A stretch of 22,139 nucleotides of DNA. It comes from SIG440 sp045596485. Lineage in GTDB: Bacteria; Bacillota; Clostridia; Monoglobales; Monoglobaceae. The notes under the pieces were generated by a model. The model worked only from the letters and a program-made list of their open reading frames with translations, was not told the origin of the DNA and did not search any database. Below are positions 6,337 through 14,711 of this stretch, one piece after another. Within the stretch, counting starts at the first letter, position 1, and each line of letters opens with the position of its first letter. The stretch spans positions 1-22,139 of the forward strand of contig JAZOCL010000026.1 of assembly GCA_045596485.1 (NCBI GenBank). Reading direction: 5' to 3'. The position numbers and the translations under genes were made by a program.

Positions 6337-7380
6337 ATGAGTTCAGAATTATTTATGTTGTTAGATGAAATCGAAAAGGAAAAGGGCATCAGCCGTGACG
6401 TTGTTCTTGACGCACTCACAGGTGCACTCCTTAGCGCCTATAAAAAGAATTTTGGCGTTGTTCAGGACGCAAAGGTTCTCATTGACGAAGAAACAGGCGA
6501 CATCAGAGTTTATGCACGCAAGAACATCGTTGAAGAGGTTGAAGACAGAGAATGCGAGGTTTCTGTTGAGGATGCAAAGAAGGTGGATGCAAGATACGAA
6601 GCAGGCGATGTTCTTGAAACAGAGGTTACTCCCGCAGCTTTCGGCAGAATTGCGGCACAAACTGCACGTCAGGTGGTTCTTCAGAGAATCCGTGAGGCAG
6701 AACGTGAAAAGGCTTTCGATGAATTTTCAGACCGTGAGAATGACATTATGACTGCAACAGTAAGAAAAATCGACAGAAGAAATGTTATGCTTGAAATCGG
6801 CGATACAGAATCGGTTCTTATGCCCAACGAGCAGGTGAAAAATGACAACTACAAGCCTGGTTCAAAATACAAGGTGTTTGTTGTTGAGGTTGCAAATTCT
6901 GTGAAGGGTGTTCACCTTGTTGTTTCACGTTCACATCCCGGTCTGGTTCGCAGACTTTTTGAGCTTGAGGTCCCCGAAATCAAAAAGGGGATTATCGAAA
7001 TCAAGGGTCTCACCCGTGAACCCGGCTCACGAAGCAAGATTGCGGTTCATTCCACAATGGAGGGCGTTGACCCTGTGGGAACCTGTATCGGTCCCAAGGG
7101 AATGAGAGTTCAGGCGGTTATTGATGAGCTCAGGGGCGAAAAGATTGATATTATCAGATACAACGATAATCCTGCAGAATATATCACTCAGGCTCTCAGC
7201 CCTGCAAAGGTTGTGTCAATCACCATTGACGAAGAAAAGAAAATGTGCAGCGTTATTGTTCCTGCGGACCAGCTTTCTCTTGCAATCGGCAAGGAAGGTC
7301 AGAACGCACGTCTTGCGGCACGTCTTACGGGTTGGAAGATTGACCTGAAGCCTGATAATGCAGCACCTGTGGAGGAATAA
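6337..7380 (+). CDS. nusA: Transcription termination/antitermination protein NusA
   Basis: This is a 347-residue NusA without the C-terminal acidic repeats of enterobacterial NusA, as usual in Gram-positives. The domains in order are an N-terminal RNA-polymerase-binding domain (about 1-125), S1 (about 132-200), KH1 with GPKGMRVQAVIDEL starting near residue 252, and KH2 with GKEGQNARLAARLTGWKIDL starting near 318. Known role: binds RNA polymerase and nascent RNA, increases pausing and intrinsic termination, and takes part in rRNA antitermination. It has an AGGAGAGG site 8 bases from the ATG. A terminator with a short U-tract in the operon leader makes feedback by NusA on its own synthesis plausible (inference; such autoregulation is described for the Bacillus subtilis operon). 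Confidence 0.97.
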   Translation: MSSELFMLLDEIEKEKGISRDVVLDALTGALLSAYKKNFGVVQDAKVLIDEETGDIRVYARKNIVEEVEDRECEVSVEDAKKVDARYEAGDVLETEVTPAAFGRIAAQTARQVVLQRIREAEREKAFDEFSDRENDIMTATVRKIDRRNVMLEIGDTESVLMPNEQVKNDNYKPGSKYKVFVVEVANSVKGVHLVVSRSHPGLVRRLFELEVPEIKKGIIEIKGLTREPGSRSKIAVHSTMEGVDPVGTCIGPKGMRVQAVIDELRGEKIDIIRYNDNPAEYITQALSPAKVVSITIDEEKKMCSVIVPADQLSLAIGKEGQNARLAARLTGWKIDLKPDNAAPVEE

Positions 7381-7416
7381 TCGTTTTAAACCCGAATAAA
7401 ATTGCGGAGGGTATAT

Positions 7417-7701
7417 ATGAACACAGATATAGAAATGAAGTGTCAACGCAAATGTGCTGTGTGCAGAGAAAGGAAGCCTAAGGCTGAACTTTTGAGGCTT
7501 GCAAAGCAACTGACAAGCACAGAGATAAGCGTATTAATTGACCGGAGCGGAAAAGCCTGGGGCAGAGGTGCATATATCTGCAAGAGCCGTGAATGCATTC
7601 TTCAGGCGAGAAAAAGACGTGTTCTTGAAAGAAGCCTTTCCTGCAGGATTGAAAGCTCGGTTTATGACGAGCTGGAGGCGATGTACAGCAATGAACAGTG
7701 A
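7417..7701 (+). CDS. ylxR: YlxR family RNA-binding protein
   Basis: This is a 94-residue basic protein (YlxR/RnpM family, DUF448). It begins MNTDIEMKCQRKCAVCRERKPKAELLRLAK and carries the hallmark GRGAYICKSRECI segment near residues 50-62. Known role: small nucleic-acid-binding protein of the nusA operon; in Bacillus subtilis it has been linked to RNase P and to transcription control. I chose the ATG at 7417 because a CGGAGGG site is 6 bases upstream, while the in-frame TTG at 7402 lies before that site. It follows nusA by 36 bases, and its last 11 bases overlap the start of the next gene. Confidence 0.93.
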   Translation: MNTDIEMKCQRKCAVCRERKPKAELLRLAKQLTSTEISVLIDRSGKAWGRGAYICKSRECILQARKRRVLERSLSCRIESSVYDELEAMYSNEQ

Positions 7702-8005
7702 AAGGCTTTTTAGAATGCTGGGGCTCGCTGCAAGAATGCGGGGAATTGTTTTTGGCGAAGGTGCTGTGAAGGATGCTGTGAAGGCGGGCAAGGCAGAGCT
7801 TGTTTTGCTATCCCGCGATGCATCGGACAATACAAAAAAGAAATTCCGCAACAGCTGTGAATTTTATTCGGTAAATATTTTTGAATACAGCGACAGGTTT
7901 ACACTTGGCAGGTACACAGGCCGTGAGTTTGCGGTGGTGCTTGCCGTAACAAATCAAGGGATTGCAAAAGAAATACAACAATGCCTTGGTGATTTGTCTG
8001 AATAG
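7691..8005 (+). CDS. ylxQ: L7Ae/L30e-family ribosomal protein YlxQ
   Basis: This is a 104-residue protein with the L7Ae/L30e fold: RLFRMLGLAARMRGIVFGEGAVKDAVKAGKAELVLLSRDASDNT, then a KFRNSCEFYSV strand and the SDRFTLGRYTGREFAVVLAVTNQGIAK end. This matches YlxQ, a K-turn-binding protein of the nusA operon; its exact cellular target is not settled. I chose the ATG at 7691, overlapping the ylxR end by 11 bases, with GGAGG 12 bases upstream inside ylxR. The frame is open further upstream, but that part is antisense-like overlap with ylxR and lacks the family pattern. infB starts 38 bases later. Confidence 0.9.
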   Translation: MNSERLFRMLGLAARMRGIVFGEGAVKDAVKAGKAELVLLSRDASDNTKKKFRNSCEFYSVNIFEYSDRFTLGRYTGREFAVVLAVTNQGIAKEIQQCLGDLSE

Positions 8006-8043
8006 CTGAGTTGGCATATGAGCTAACAGAAAGGGGAAACATT

Positions 8044-10326
8044 ATGACAAAGATTAAAGCATATGAACTCTCAAAGGGATTTGTTGGAATTCCCGGTAAA
8101 GAGATTGTAAAAATTCTGAGTGATTACGGCATTTCAGAAAAGAGCCATATGAGTGCTCTTGACGAAAGAGAGCTGGATGTTATTTTTGAATACATCACTC
8201 AGAAAAATCAGGTGGAGGATTTCTCGGCGCTGTTTGCAGCGGTTCCCGAGGCTGCTCCCGTGAAGGAAGAAAAGGCTGCTGAAGAAACAGCAGAAGTTGA
8301 GGAAAAAGAACCTGAAATAATCGAGTCCGAAGGAGGCTTTGCAAGCGATGCACCTGCACGCAAGACTCGTGTTGTTGACACCCGTGCAAACAACGTTGAC
8401 CTTGAAAGACTTGATGTTGAAAGACTTGAGGAGCTTGTTCCCGAGCACGTGAAGAGCGAAGGACCCTCAGGCAAGCAGAAGATAAAGACAGGCAATAAAA
8501 AAAGCAAGCTTGCAAAGGAAAAAACAGATCCCAAGGAGCTTGAAAAAATTGCAAAAAAAGAAAAGAAGCAGGAAGCTCAGGTTGTTCTGGTTCCCGATTC
8601 GATTACCGTTGGCGAGCTTGCTGAACGTCTTGAAAAGTCAAGCACAGAGGTAATCAAAAAGCTGATGATGCTGGGTATTATGGCATCTGTCAATGAGTCT
8701 CTTGACTTTGATACAGCATCATTGATTGTTGAAGATTTTGGTGCAAAGGTTGAAAAAGAAATAATTCTCACCGAAGAGGATAAACTGTTTAATGACGTGG
8801 AAGATGCTCCCGAGTCACTTGTGCCCCGTTCGCCGGTTGTTGTTGTTATGGGTCACGTTGACCACGGCAAAACTTCGCTGCTTGACACAATCCGAAATGC
8901 GAACGTAACAGAAGGTGAGTTTGGCGGTATTACGCAGCATATCGGTGCTTACCGTGTTCGTATTAACGACAAAAAGATTACCTTCCTAGACACTCCGGGA
9001 CACGAAGCGTTCACCGCAATGCGTGCAAGAGGTGCATTGGTTACCGAGATTGCAATTCTGGTTGTTGCAGCAGACGACGGCATTATGCCCCAGACAATTG
9101 AGGCGATTAACCACGCGAAGGCTGCAAATGTTGCAATCATTGTTGCAATCAACAAAATTGATAAAGAGGGTGCAAACCCTGACAGAGTACGTCAGGAGTT
9201 GACAGAGCATGGTCTCGTTCCCGAAGAATGGGGCGGCGACACAATCTGTGTTGAGGTTTCTGCAAAGCAGAAAATCAACATTGACAGCCTTCTTGAAATG
9301 GTTCTTCTTGTTGCTGAAATGAAGGAGCTCAAGGCGAACCCCAACCGTCTTGCAAAGGGTACTGTTATTGAGGCTCAGCTTGACAAGGGCAGAGGTCCTG
9401 TTGCAACCCTTCTGGTTCAGAACGGCACGCTGAAAACAGGTGATATTGTTGTTGCAGGAACTGCTGTGGGCAGAGTCCGTGCAATGAACGACGATAAGGG
9501 CAAGGCAATCAAAAAAGCAGGTCCTTCAATTCCTGTTGAAATCCTCGGTCTTTCAGAGGTTCCCGACGGCGGCGACGTGTTCTATGTCGTTGAGGACGAA
9601 AGAAAGGCAAGAGCGGTTGTTGAAGCAAGAAAGTTCAAGGCAAAGCAGGAGGCTCAAAAGGCAAGTCAGGCAGTATCCCTTGAAAATCTCTTTGAACAGA
9701 TTGAAGCCGGCAAGATGAAAGACCTTAACATTATCGTGAAGGCAGACGTTCAGGGCTCGGTTGAGGCAGTTCGTCAGTCTCTGGAAAGAATTACCAACGA
9801 AGAGGTTCGTGTGAACGTTATTCACGGTGCGGTTGGTGCGGTTAATGAATCAGACGTTATGCTTGCAAGTGCGTCAAATGCCATTATTGTGGGCTTTAAC
9901 GTTCGTCCCACACCCGGCGCAACTGTTGCTGCAGCAAGCTCTGATGTTGACATCCGTCTTTACCGTGTTATTTATGACGCAATTGAAGATATTGAAGCTG
10001 CTATGAAGGGTATGCTTGCTCCCAAGTTCCAGGAGGTAATTACAGGTCACATCGAAATCAGAACAACCTTCAAGGTTTCGGGTGTTGGTACAATCGGCGG
10101 TGCTTATGTCACCGACGGCAAGGTTCAGAGAAACAGCCTTGTTCGTGTTGTTCGTGACGGTATTGTTATCCACGAGGGCGAGCTGGGTTCTTTGAAGCGC
10201 TTCAAGGATGACGTAAAGGAAGTTGCCAGCGGCTATGAATGCGGTGTCAGCATCGAAAAGTTCAACGACATCAAAGAAGGCGACGTTATTGAGGCATATA
10301 TTATGGAGCAGGTTATGCCCCGGTAG
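8044..10326 (+). CDS. infB: Translation initiation factor IF-2
   Basis: This is a 760-residue GTPase, close to the shorter Gram-positive IF-2 length. In order: a first IF2_N-like segment at the N-terminus (MTKIKAYELSKGFVGIPGKEIVKIL), a charged Glu/Lys/Ala-rich linker (about 75-180), a second IF2_N domain near 183-240, then the G domain with G1 GHVDHGKT (270-277), G2 GGITQHIGAY, G3 DTPGHEAF (from 316), G4 NKID (370-373) and a SAK G5. The EF-Tu-like and IF-2-specific C-terminal domains follow. Known role: GTP-dependent placement of fMet-tRNA on the 30S subunit and subunit joining. I chose the ATG at 8044, which has an AAAGGGG site upstream; an in-frame ATG at 8011 would add 11 atypical residues. 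Confidence 0.97.
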   Translation: MTKIKAYELSKGFVGIPGKEIVKILSDYGISEKSHMSALDERELDVIFEYITQKNQVEDFSALFAAVPEAAPVKEEKAAEETAEVEEKEPEIIESEGGFASDAPARKTRVVDTRANNVDLERLDVERLEELVPEHVKSEGPSGKQKIKTGNKKSKLAKEKTDPKELEKIAKKEKKQEAQVVLVPDSITVGELAERLEKSSTEVIKKLMMLGIMASVNESLDFDTASLIVEDFGAKVEKEIILTEEDKLFNDVEDAPESLVPRSPVVVVMGHVDHGKTSLLDTIRNANVTEGEFGGITQHIGAYRVRINDKKITFLDTPGHEAFTAMRARGALVTEIAILVVAADDGIMPQTIEAINHAKAANVAIIVAINKIDKEGANPDRVRQELTEHGLVPEEWGGDTICVEVSAKQKINIDSLLEMVLLVAEMKELKANPNRLAKGTVIEAQLDKGRGPVATLLVQNGTLKTGDIVVAGTAVGRVRAMNDDKGKAIKKAGPSIPVEILGLSEVPDGGDVFYVVEDERKARAVVEARKFKAKQEAQKASQAVSLENLFEQIEAGKMKDLNIIVKADVQGSVEAVRQSLERITNEEVRVNVIHGAVGAVNESDVMLASASNAIIVGFNVRPTPGATVAAASSDVDIRLYRVIYDAIEDIEAAMKGMLAPKFQEVITGHIEIRTTFKVSGVGTIGGAYVTDGKVQRNSLVRVVRDGIVIHEGELGSLKRFKDDVKEVASGYECGVSIEKFNDIKEGDVIEAYIMEQVMPR

Positions 10327-10388
10327 TGCTGCGTCTTGTAAAAAGGCAGAATAATTGAATACAGTAAAATAAGAAAGGCGGTGTAGTT

Positions 10389-10730
10389 ATGCCCGCATAC
10401 AACAGAATAGACAGAATTTCAGAAGAGGTGAAGCGTGAGCTCAGCATGATTATCCGCGAACTCAAGGACCCCAGACTCAGTAAGGCAGTTGTTTCGGTTG
10501 TTAATGTGAATGTCACAAAGGACCTGAAATTTGCCAAGGCATTTATCAGCGTTCTGGGAGACGAGAGCGTGCAAAAGGGTGCAATGGATGCCCTGAAAAG
10601 TGCGGCGGGATTCATCCGCAAGGAGGTTGGCAGAAGAATTAATCTTCGCAACACTCCCGAATTCACCTTCGTTCTTGACAGCTCAATCGAATACGGCGCA
10701 CATATCAATGAAATGCTGAAAAATCTTTAA
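10389..10730 (+). CDS. rbfA: Ribosome-binding factor A
   Basis: This is a 113-residue single KH-like-fold protein of standard length. Family marks are RISEEVKRELSMIIRELKDPRLSKAVVSVVNVNVTKDLKFAKAFISV at the N-terminal half and IRKEVGRRINLRNTPEFTFVLDSSIEYGAHINEML at the C-terminal half. Known role: cold-shock-related factor that binds the 30S subunit during 16S rRNA maturation. The start has an AAGGCGGTG site upstream. It follows infB by 62 bases that hold no clear promoter or terminator, and the DHH gene follows 17 bases later, as in many Firmicutes. Confidence 0.96.
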   Translation: MPAYNRIDRISEEVKRELSMIIRELKDPRLSKAVVSVVNVNVTKDLKFAKAFISVLGDESVQKGAMDALKSAAGFIRKEVGRRINLRNTPEFTFVLDSSIEYGAHINEMLKNL

Positions 10731-10747
10731 AATGTGAGGAGAGGCCG

Positions 10748-11695
10748 ATGACTATGCAGAGCGTAATTCAAAAAATTAAAAATGCTGAAAAAATTGCAAT
10801 ATTCAATCACGAAAATCCCGATGGTGATGCTCTGGGCAGCGCCTTTGCCCTGAAGCTTGTCCTTATGGCAATGGGCAAAAATGCAGAGGTTTTTCTCCGT
10901 GACGGCGATGAACGCACAAGGGAATATAAGCTCATCAAGGGAACTGAAAAAACAGGACTCTCAGTTGACGAATGTGACCTGAAACTTGCGGTAGACTGTG
11001 CCGACCTCAATCGTCTGGGCGCGCTGAAAGAAAAGTTCACAGGCACAACTGCCGCAATTGACCATCATATGACACATGTGGAGTTTGCTAATGCCACATT
11101 TGTGGCAGATGCTCCTGCAACAGGCGAGATTATCTTTGATTTTGCAGAGGCTCTGGGGATTGAAGTGACAAAGGATATGGCACACAATATGTATATTGCC
11201 ATCACCTGTGACACAGGCAGCTTCAAGTACCCCTCAACCACCGCAAAAACACATCGTGTTGCGGCACGACTTCTTGAAACAGGAATTGACATCGGTGAGC
11301 TTTCAAAACGTATTTTTGATACAAAAAGCTTTGAATATCTCAAGGCATACAAGGCAGGAATCGACAAGCTGGAGCTCTTTGCTGACGGCAGAATCGCAAT
11401 TCTTGCAATAACCGACGAGGATTTCAAGACCCTTGGCGTTGATGAGACCGTGATTGACGGAATTGTTGAGCTTCCGCGGTCTGTTGAGGGAACAGAGGTG
11501 GGAGTTTATATTCGTCAGCGCGAGGATGAGGCCTTCAAGGTCAGCCTTCGTTCAAACGGTGAGACAGATGTTGCAAGGGCGGCTGTTGCCTTTGGCGGCG
11601 GCGGTCACGTGAAGGCAAGCGGTTTTCTCATTCGCAGGCCTCTTGCAGAGGTCAAAAAGGAAATTGTTGAAGAAATCAAAAAACAATTTGCGTAG
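10748..11695 (+). CDS. nrnA: DHH/DHHA1 phosphoesterase, NrnA-like (oligoRNase / pAp phosphatase)
   Basis: This is a 315-residue protein of standard NrnA length. The DHH catalytic domain has NHENPDGDALGSA (H21, D25, D27 as metal ligands), a DCADLNRLG motif near 79 and D105-H106-H107 in AAIDHHMTH. The DHHA1 domain ends with the substrate-binding GGGGH at 283-287. Known role of the family: Mn-dependent degradation of 2-5-nt RNA fragments and of 3'-phosphoadenosine 5'-phosphate. The rbfA-nrnA-truB order is common in Firmicutes and supports the call. A GAGGAGAGG site precedes the ATG; a second ATG two codons later is also possible. Cyclic-dinucleotide hydrolysis by some relatives cannot be excluded, although the PAS and GGDEF domains of GdpP are absent. 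Confidence 0.9.
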   Translation: MTMQSVIQKIKNAEKIAIFNHENPDGDALGSAFALKLVLMAMGKNAEVFLRDGDERTREYKLIKGTEKTGLSVDECDLKLAVDCADLNRLGALKEKFTGTTAAIDHHMTHVEFANATFVADAPATGEIIFDFAEALGIEVTKDMAHNMYIAITCDTGSFKYPSTTAKTHRVAARLLETGIDIGELSKRIFDTKSFEYLKAYKAGIDKLELFADGRIAILAITDEDFKTLGVDETVIDGIVELPRSVEGTEVGVYIRQREDEAFKVSLRSNGETDVARAAVAFGGGGHVKASGFLIRRPLAEVKKEIVEEIKKQFA

Positions 11696-11703
11696 GTGTT
11701 TTT

Positions 11704-12585
11704 ATGGACGGAATAGTTAATGTTGATAAGCCTTTGGGAATTACCTCTCACGACGTTGTTTATCGGCTCAGAAAAATTTTGAAAATCAAAAAGATAGGAC
11801 ACACAGGAACCCTTGACCCTGAGGCTTCGGGGGTTCTTCCTATGTGTGTGGGAAAGGGAACAAAGCTTGCAGAATACCTCACGGCTGCAGACAAGCAGTA
11901 TATGGCACGGCTTCAGCTTGGAGCCTTTACCGACACTCAGGATGCATTGGGAGAGATTCTCGAAAGCTTTGAGGTGAATGTTACCGAAGAACAGATTTGT
12001 GATGCCGTGAAGGGCTTTGTGGGTGAAATTATGCAGCATCCCCCGATGTATTCGGCAATAAAGATAGACGGAAAAAAGCTTTATGAGCTTGCCAGAGAGG
12101 GAAAAACCGTTGAGCGTGAGCCACGAAAAATTACAATCCACAGCATTGAGATAAAGAATATTGACCTGAAAAACGGTGCGGTGGATATGCTCGTTGACTG
12201 TTCGAAGGGAACCTATATCCGCACGCTGTGCAACGATATTGGTGCGGCACTTGGCTGCGGCGGACATATGTCGGCACTCAGAAGAACAAAAAGTGGTCGT
12301 TTTGAAATTGAAAAGGCATATACCCTTGAGGAAATCGAGAGAATGGCAGAAGCTCAGACCTTTGACTTTTTAACACCTGTGGGTGAGGCTCTTCCCGAAT
12401 ATGAAAAAATTGTTCTTGCGGAGCGCAATGCAAACAGAGTTCGAAACGGAATAAAAATATTAGTTGAAGGTCTCTCTGAGGGCGAAATTTACCGTGTTTT
12501 TGACGAGAAAAATCAGTTTCTTGCCCTTGCTCAGCAGCTGCAGGGAAAATTTCTGATAATAAAAACCTTTTACGGCGGAGTATAG
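11704..12585 (+). CDS. truB: tRNA pseudouridine(55) synthase
   Basis: This is a 293-residue TruB. The catalytic aspartate is D38 in HTGTLDPEASGVLPMCVGKGTK. Other family marks are DKPLGITSHDVVYRLR at the N-terminus, QHPPMYSAIKIDGKKLYELAREG near 105-127 and the later CSKGTYIRTLCNDIGAALGCGGHM segment. A short C-terminal RNA-binding region follows. Known role: isomerises U55 in the T-loop of tRNAs, in the cytosol. Only 8 bases separate it from the DHH gene, with a weak GGTG site that overlaps that gene's end, so translational coupling is likely. ribF begins 3 bases after its stop. Confidence 0.97.
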   Translation: MDGIVNVDKPLGITSHDVVYRLRKILKIKKIGHTGTLDPEASGVLPMCVGKGTKLAEYLTAADKQYMARLQLGAFTDTQDALGEILESFEVNVTEEQICDAVKGFVGEIMQHPPMYSAIKIDGKKLYELAREGKTVEREPRKITIHSIEIKNIDLKNGAVDMLVDCSKGTYIRTLCNDIGAALGCGGHMSALRRTKSGRFEIEKAYTLEEIERMAEAQTFDFLTPVGEALPEYEKIVLAERNANRVRNGIKILVEGLSEGEIYRVFDEKNQFLALAQQLQGKFLIIKTFYGGV

Positions 12586-12588
12586 AAT

Positions 12589-13497
12589 ATGACGTGTACA
12601 AATATCAGTGAACTGAAGGATTGGGTTGATGTAAAGACCGCAGTAGCGCTAGGGTCTTTTGATGCGCTGCATAAGGGCCATATTGAGGTGATTTCAGCGG
12701 CGGTTGAATATGCGAAAAAGAACGGACTGCTTTCGGTGGTTCAGCTTCTTGATATTCCAAATCCCAGTCGTATAAACTGCGGTGAAAAGCGTTATGAGGT
12801 TTTGCAGCGTCTGGGAGTTGATATAGTGTTGGAGGAAAGATTTACGCCTGATTTCAAAGCTATTTCTTGTGAGAGATTTGTTGCCGAATATCTGGCGGAC
12901 AAGTATAATGCTGCAGCAGTTTTCACAGGCGAAAACTATCGCTTCGGATATATGGCAGAGGGTGATACAAAGAAGCTTACGGAGCTTTGTGAAAGGTATG
13001 GAATCCGTGCGTTTGTGAAAAAATGTCTGAAGCTTGATAAAATTATTTCAAGCACCGAAATCCGTAAATTTATTGCGAGCGGCCAGATGGAAAGAGCCAT
13101 TGAGTATATGGGCAGACCCTTCACTGTGATTGGCGAGGTTGTCCACGGAAAGGCTCTGGGAAGAACTTTGGGATTTCCCACGGCGAATATTGAAATTCCC
13201 GAAGAGCTTGTGGTGCCTGCAGATGGCGTTTATGCCACGCAGGTTGAGGTTGACGAAAAGGTTTATGAAGCCATCACCAATGTGGGAGCAAGGCCCACGG
13301 TGGGAGAAGAACGCCACAACATTGAAAGCTTCATTATAGATTTTGACGGCGATTTATACGGCAAAGATATTGAAATCAGATTTTTCACAAAGCTGAGAGA
13401 TATAACTGAATTCAAGAATCTTGAAGAGCTGAAGGCTCAGCTTGAAAGAGATAAAGCTTCAGCCCGTGAATATTTTATGAATAAAAAGACAGTATAA
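12589..13497 (+). CDS. ribF: Bifunctional riboflavin kinase / FAD synthetase
   Basis: This is a 302-residue bifunctional RibF. The N-terminal nucleotidyltransferase domain has GSFDALHKGHIEV (the HxGH motif, H28 and H31), FTGENYRFG near 105-113 and SSTEIR near 158. The C-terminal riboflavin kinase domain starts near 175 (GRPFTVIGEVVHGKALGRTLGFPTANIEI, with PTAN at 197-200) and ends with LYGKDIEIRF...LRDITEF. Known role: riboflavin to FMN and then to FAD. The first motif is somewhat unusual (GSFDALHKGH in place of GNFDGVHLGH) but the catalytic histidines are kept. It starts 3 bases after truB with GGAG inside the truB end, and it is the last operon gene before a strong terminator. Confidence 0.95.
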   Translation: MTCTNISELKDWVDVKTAVALGSFDALHKGHIEVISAAVEYAKKNGLLSVVQLLDIPNPSRINCGEKRYEVLQRLGVDIVLEERFTPDFKAISCERFVAEYLADKYNAAAVFTGENYRFGYMAEGDTKKLTELCERYGIRAFVKKCLKLDKIISSTEIRKFIASGQMERAIEYMGRPFTVIGEVVHGKALGRTLGFPTANIEIPEELVVPADGVYATQVEVDEKVYEAITNVGARPTVGEERHNIESFIIDFDGDLYGKDIEIRFFTKLRDITEFKNLEELKAQLERDKASAREYFMNKKTV

Positions 13498-13516
13498 GTG
13501 GAGATTTTATATAGTA

Positions 13517-13548
13517 AAAAACCCCAGAGCAAATGCTCTGCGGTTTTT
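13517..13548. terminator. Bidirectional terminator between ribF and gap
   Basis: AAAAACC (13517-13523) and CAGAGC (13525-13530) pair with GCTCTG (13535-13540) and GGTTTTT (13542-13548), with one C-C mismatch and an AAAT loop. A and T tracts on both sides serve the convergent ribF and gap transcripts. Confidence 0.92.
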
Positions 13549-13567
13549 AATAAGCCTTTTGGATTTT

Positions 13568-14602
13568 TTAAATTTCTGCGAAATACTTGATTGTTCTAAC
13601 CATCTGGCTTGTGTATGAGTTTTCGTTGTCATACCAAGCAACAACCTGAACTTCATAGAGGTCATCAGCAATCTTTGCAACCATTGTCTGTGTTGCGTCG
13701 AAGAGTGAACCGTATGTCATACCGATTACGTCAGAAGATACGATGGGATCTGTGTTGTAACCGTATGAATCAGAAGCTGCTGCCTTCATAGCTGCGTTGA
13801 TACCTTCAACTGTAACGTCTGTGCCCTTAACAACAGCTGTGAGGATTGTTGTTGAACCTGTGGGAACAGGCACTCTCTGAGCTGAACCGATGAGCTTGCC
13901 GTTGAGTTCAGGAATAACAAGACCGATAGCCTTTGCTGCACCTGTTGAGTTGGGAACAATGTTAGCAGCACCTGCTCTTGCACGTCTCATATCGCCCTTT
14001 CTGTGAGGACCGTCAAGAATCATCTGGTCGCCTGTGTATGCGTGGATTGTTGACATAATACCTGACTGAATGGGAGCATACTTATTAAGAGCTGCAGCCA
14101 TAGGAGCAAGGCAGTTTGTTGTGCAAGAAGCAGCTGAAATGATTGTATCTTCAGCTGTGAGTGTGTCTTCGTTAACTGAGAACACAATTGTCTTGAGGTC
14201 GTTGCCTGCGGGAGCAGAAATAACAACCTTCTTTGCACCGGCATCAATGTGAGCCTGTGACTTTTCCTTTGAACAGTAGAAGCCTGTACATTCAAGAACA
14301 ACGTCTACACCGATTTCGCCCCAGGGAAGATCCTTAGCGTCCTTTTCGGCATAAATCTTGAGAGTCTTGCCGTCTACTGTGATTGTGTTTGTTTCGTCAT
14401 CAGCTTCAACTGTGTGAAGATTTTCGCCGATTCTGCCGCAGTAGCCACCCTGAGCGGTGTCATACTTGAGAAGACCTGCGAGCATTGAAGGCTTAGTAAG
14501 GTCGTTGATTGCAACGATCTCATAACCTTCAGCGCCGAACATCTGGCGGAATGCAAGACGTCCAATACGACCGAAACCATTAATAGCAACTTTTACTGAC
14601 AT
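13568..14602 (-). CDS. gap: Type I glyceraldehyde-3-phosphate dehydrogenase
   Basis: This is a 344-residue phosphorylating GAPDH. The NAD-binding domain begins VAINGFGRIGR, and D34 in AINDLT suggests preference for NAD over NADP. The catalytic cysteine is C160 in SAASCTTNCLAP and its partner is H187 in MSTIHAYTGDQ. The C-terminus WYDNENSYTSQMVRTI is typical. Known role: conversion of glyceraldehyde 3-phosphate to 1,3-bisphosphoglycerate with NADH production, in the cytosol. It stands alone on the minus strand; no pgk or tpi is adjacent. An excellent GGAGGT ribosome site precedes the ATG, and the leader of about 130 bases contains a probable Rex site and a long hairpin. Codon use looks more selected than in the neighbours (many GTT/GCT/AAC), as expected for a highly expressed enzyme. 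Confidence 0.98.
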   Translation of the reverse strand: MSVKVAINGFGRIGRLAFRQMFGAEGYEIVAINDLTKPSMLAGLLKYDTAQGGYCGRIGENLHTVEADDETNTITVDGKTLKIYAEKDAKDLPWGEIGVDVVLECTGFYCSKEKSQAHIDAGAKKVVISAPAGNDLKTIVFSVNEDTLTAEDTIISAASCTTNCLAPMAAALNKYAPIQSGIMSTIHAYTGDQMILDGPHRKGDMRRARAGAANIVPNSTGAAKAIGLVIPELNGKLIGSAQRVPVPTGSTTILTAVVKGTDVTVEGINAAMKAAASDSYGYNTDPIVSSDVIGMTYGSLFDATQTMVAKIADDLYEVQVVAWYDNENSYTSQMVRTIKYFAEI

Positions 14603-14631
14603 AATAGAATACCTCCAAAATGTAAAAATTT

Positions 14632-14650
14632 ATATAATTATTAATTATAT
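14632..14650. repeat. 19-bp perfect AT-only palindrome in the gap leader
   Basis: ATATAATTA (14632-14640), a central T, then TAATTATAT (14642-14650). It contains TATAAT on both strands. Because it is A+T only, chance cannot be excluded. It could offer a second, closer minus-strand -10 for gap. Confidence 0.4.
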
Positions 14651-14657
14651 TCTACCA

Positions 14658-14695
14658 AAGTTTTCCGAAATATACAAGATATTTTTCGAAAACTT
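14658..14695 (-). promoter_or_regulatory. Long imperfect hairpin in the gap leader
   Basis: AAGTTTTCCGAAATAT (14658-14673) and ATATTTTTCGAAAACTT (14679-14695) are inverted copies around ACAAG, with small bulges and about 15 pairs in total. No T-tract follows on either strand, so it is not a terminator. In gap mRNA it would be a 5' leader stem-loop; as DNA it could be an operator next to the Rex site. Confidence 0.55.
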
Positions 14696-14711
14696 GTTAA
14701 AAATTTAACTA
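14694..14711. promoter_or_regulatory. Probable Rex (redox-sensing repressor) operator of gap
   Basis: TTGTTAAAAATTTAACTA matches the Rex consensus TTGTTAANNNNTTAACAA at 13 of 14 defined positions. It lies between the predicted gap transcription start (near 14734) and the gap coding region, a position suited to repression by blocking RNA polymerase. Rex is known to release DNA when NADH/NAD+ is high. Confidence 0.72.

Noticed and set aside
11605..12267. 220-codon minus-strand open frame over the nrnA-truB junction
   Set aside because: Antisense to two well-conserved genes, with no promoter or ribosome site and no recognisable domain.
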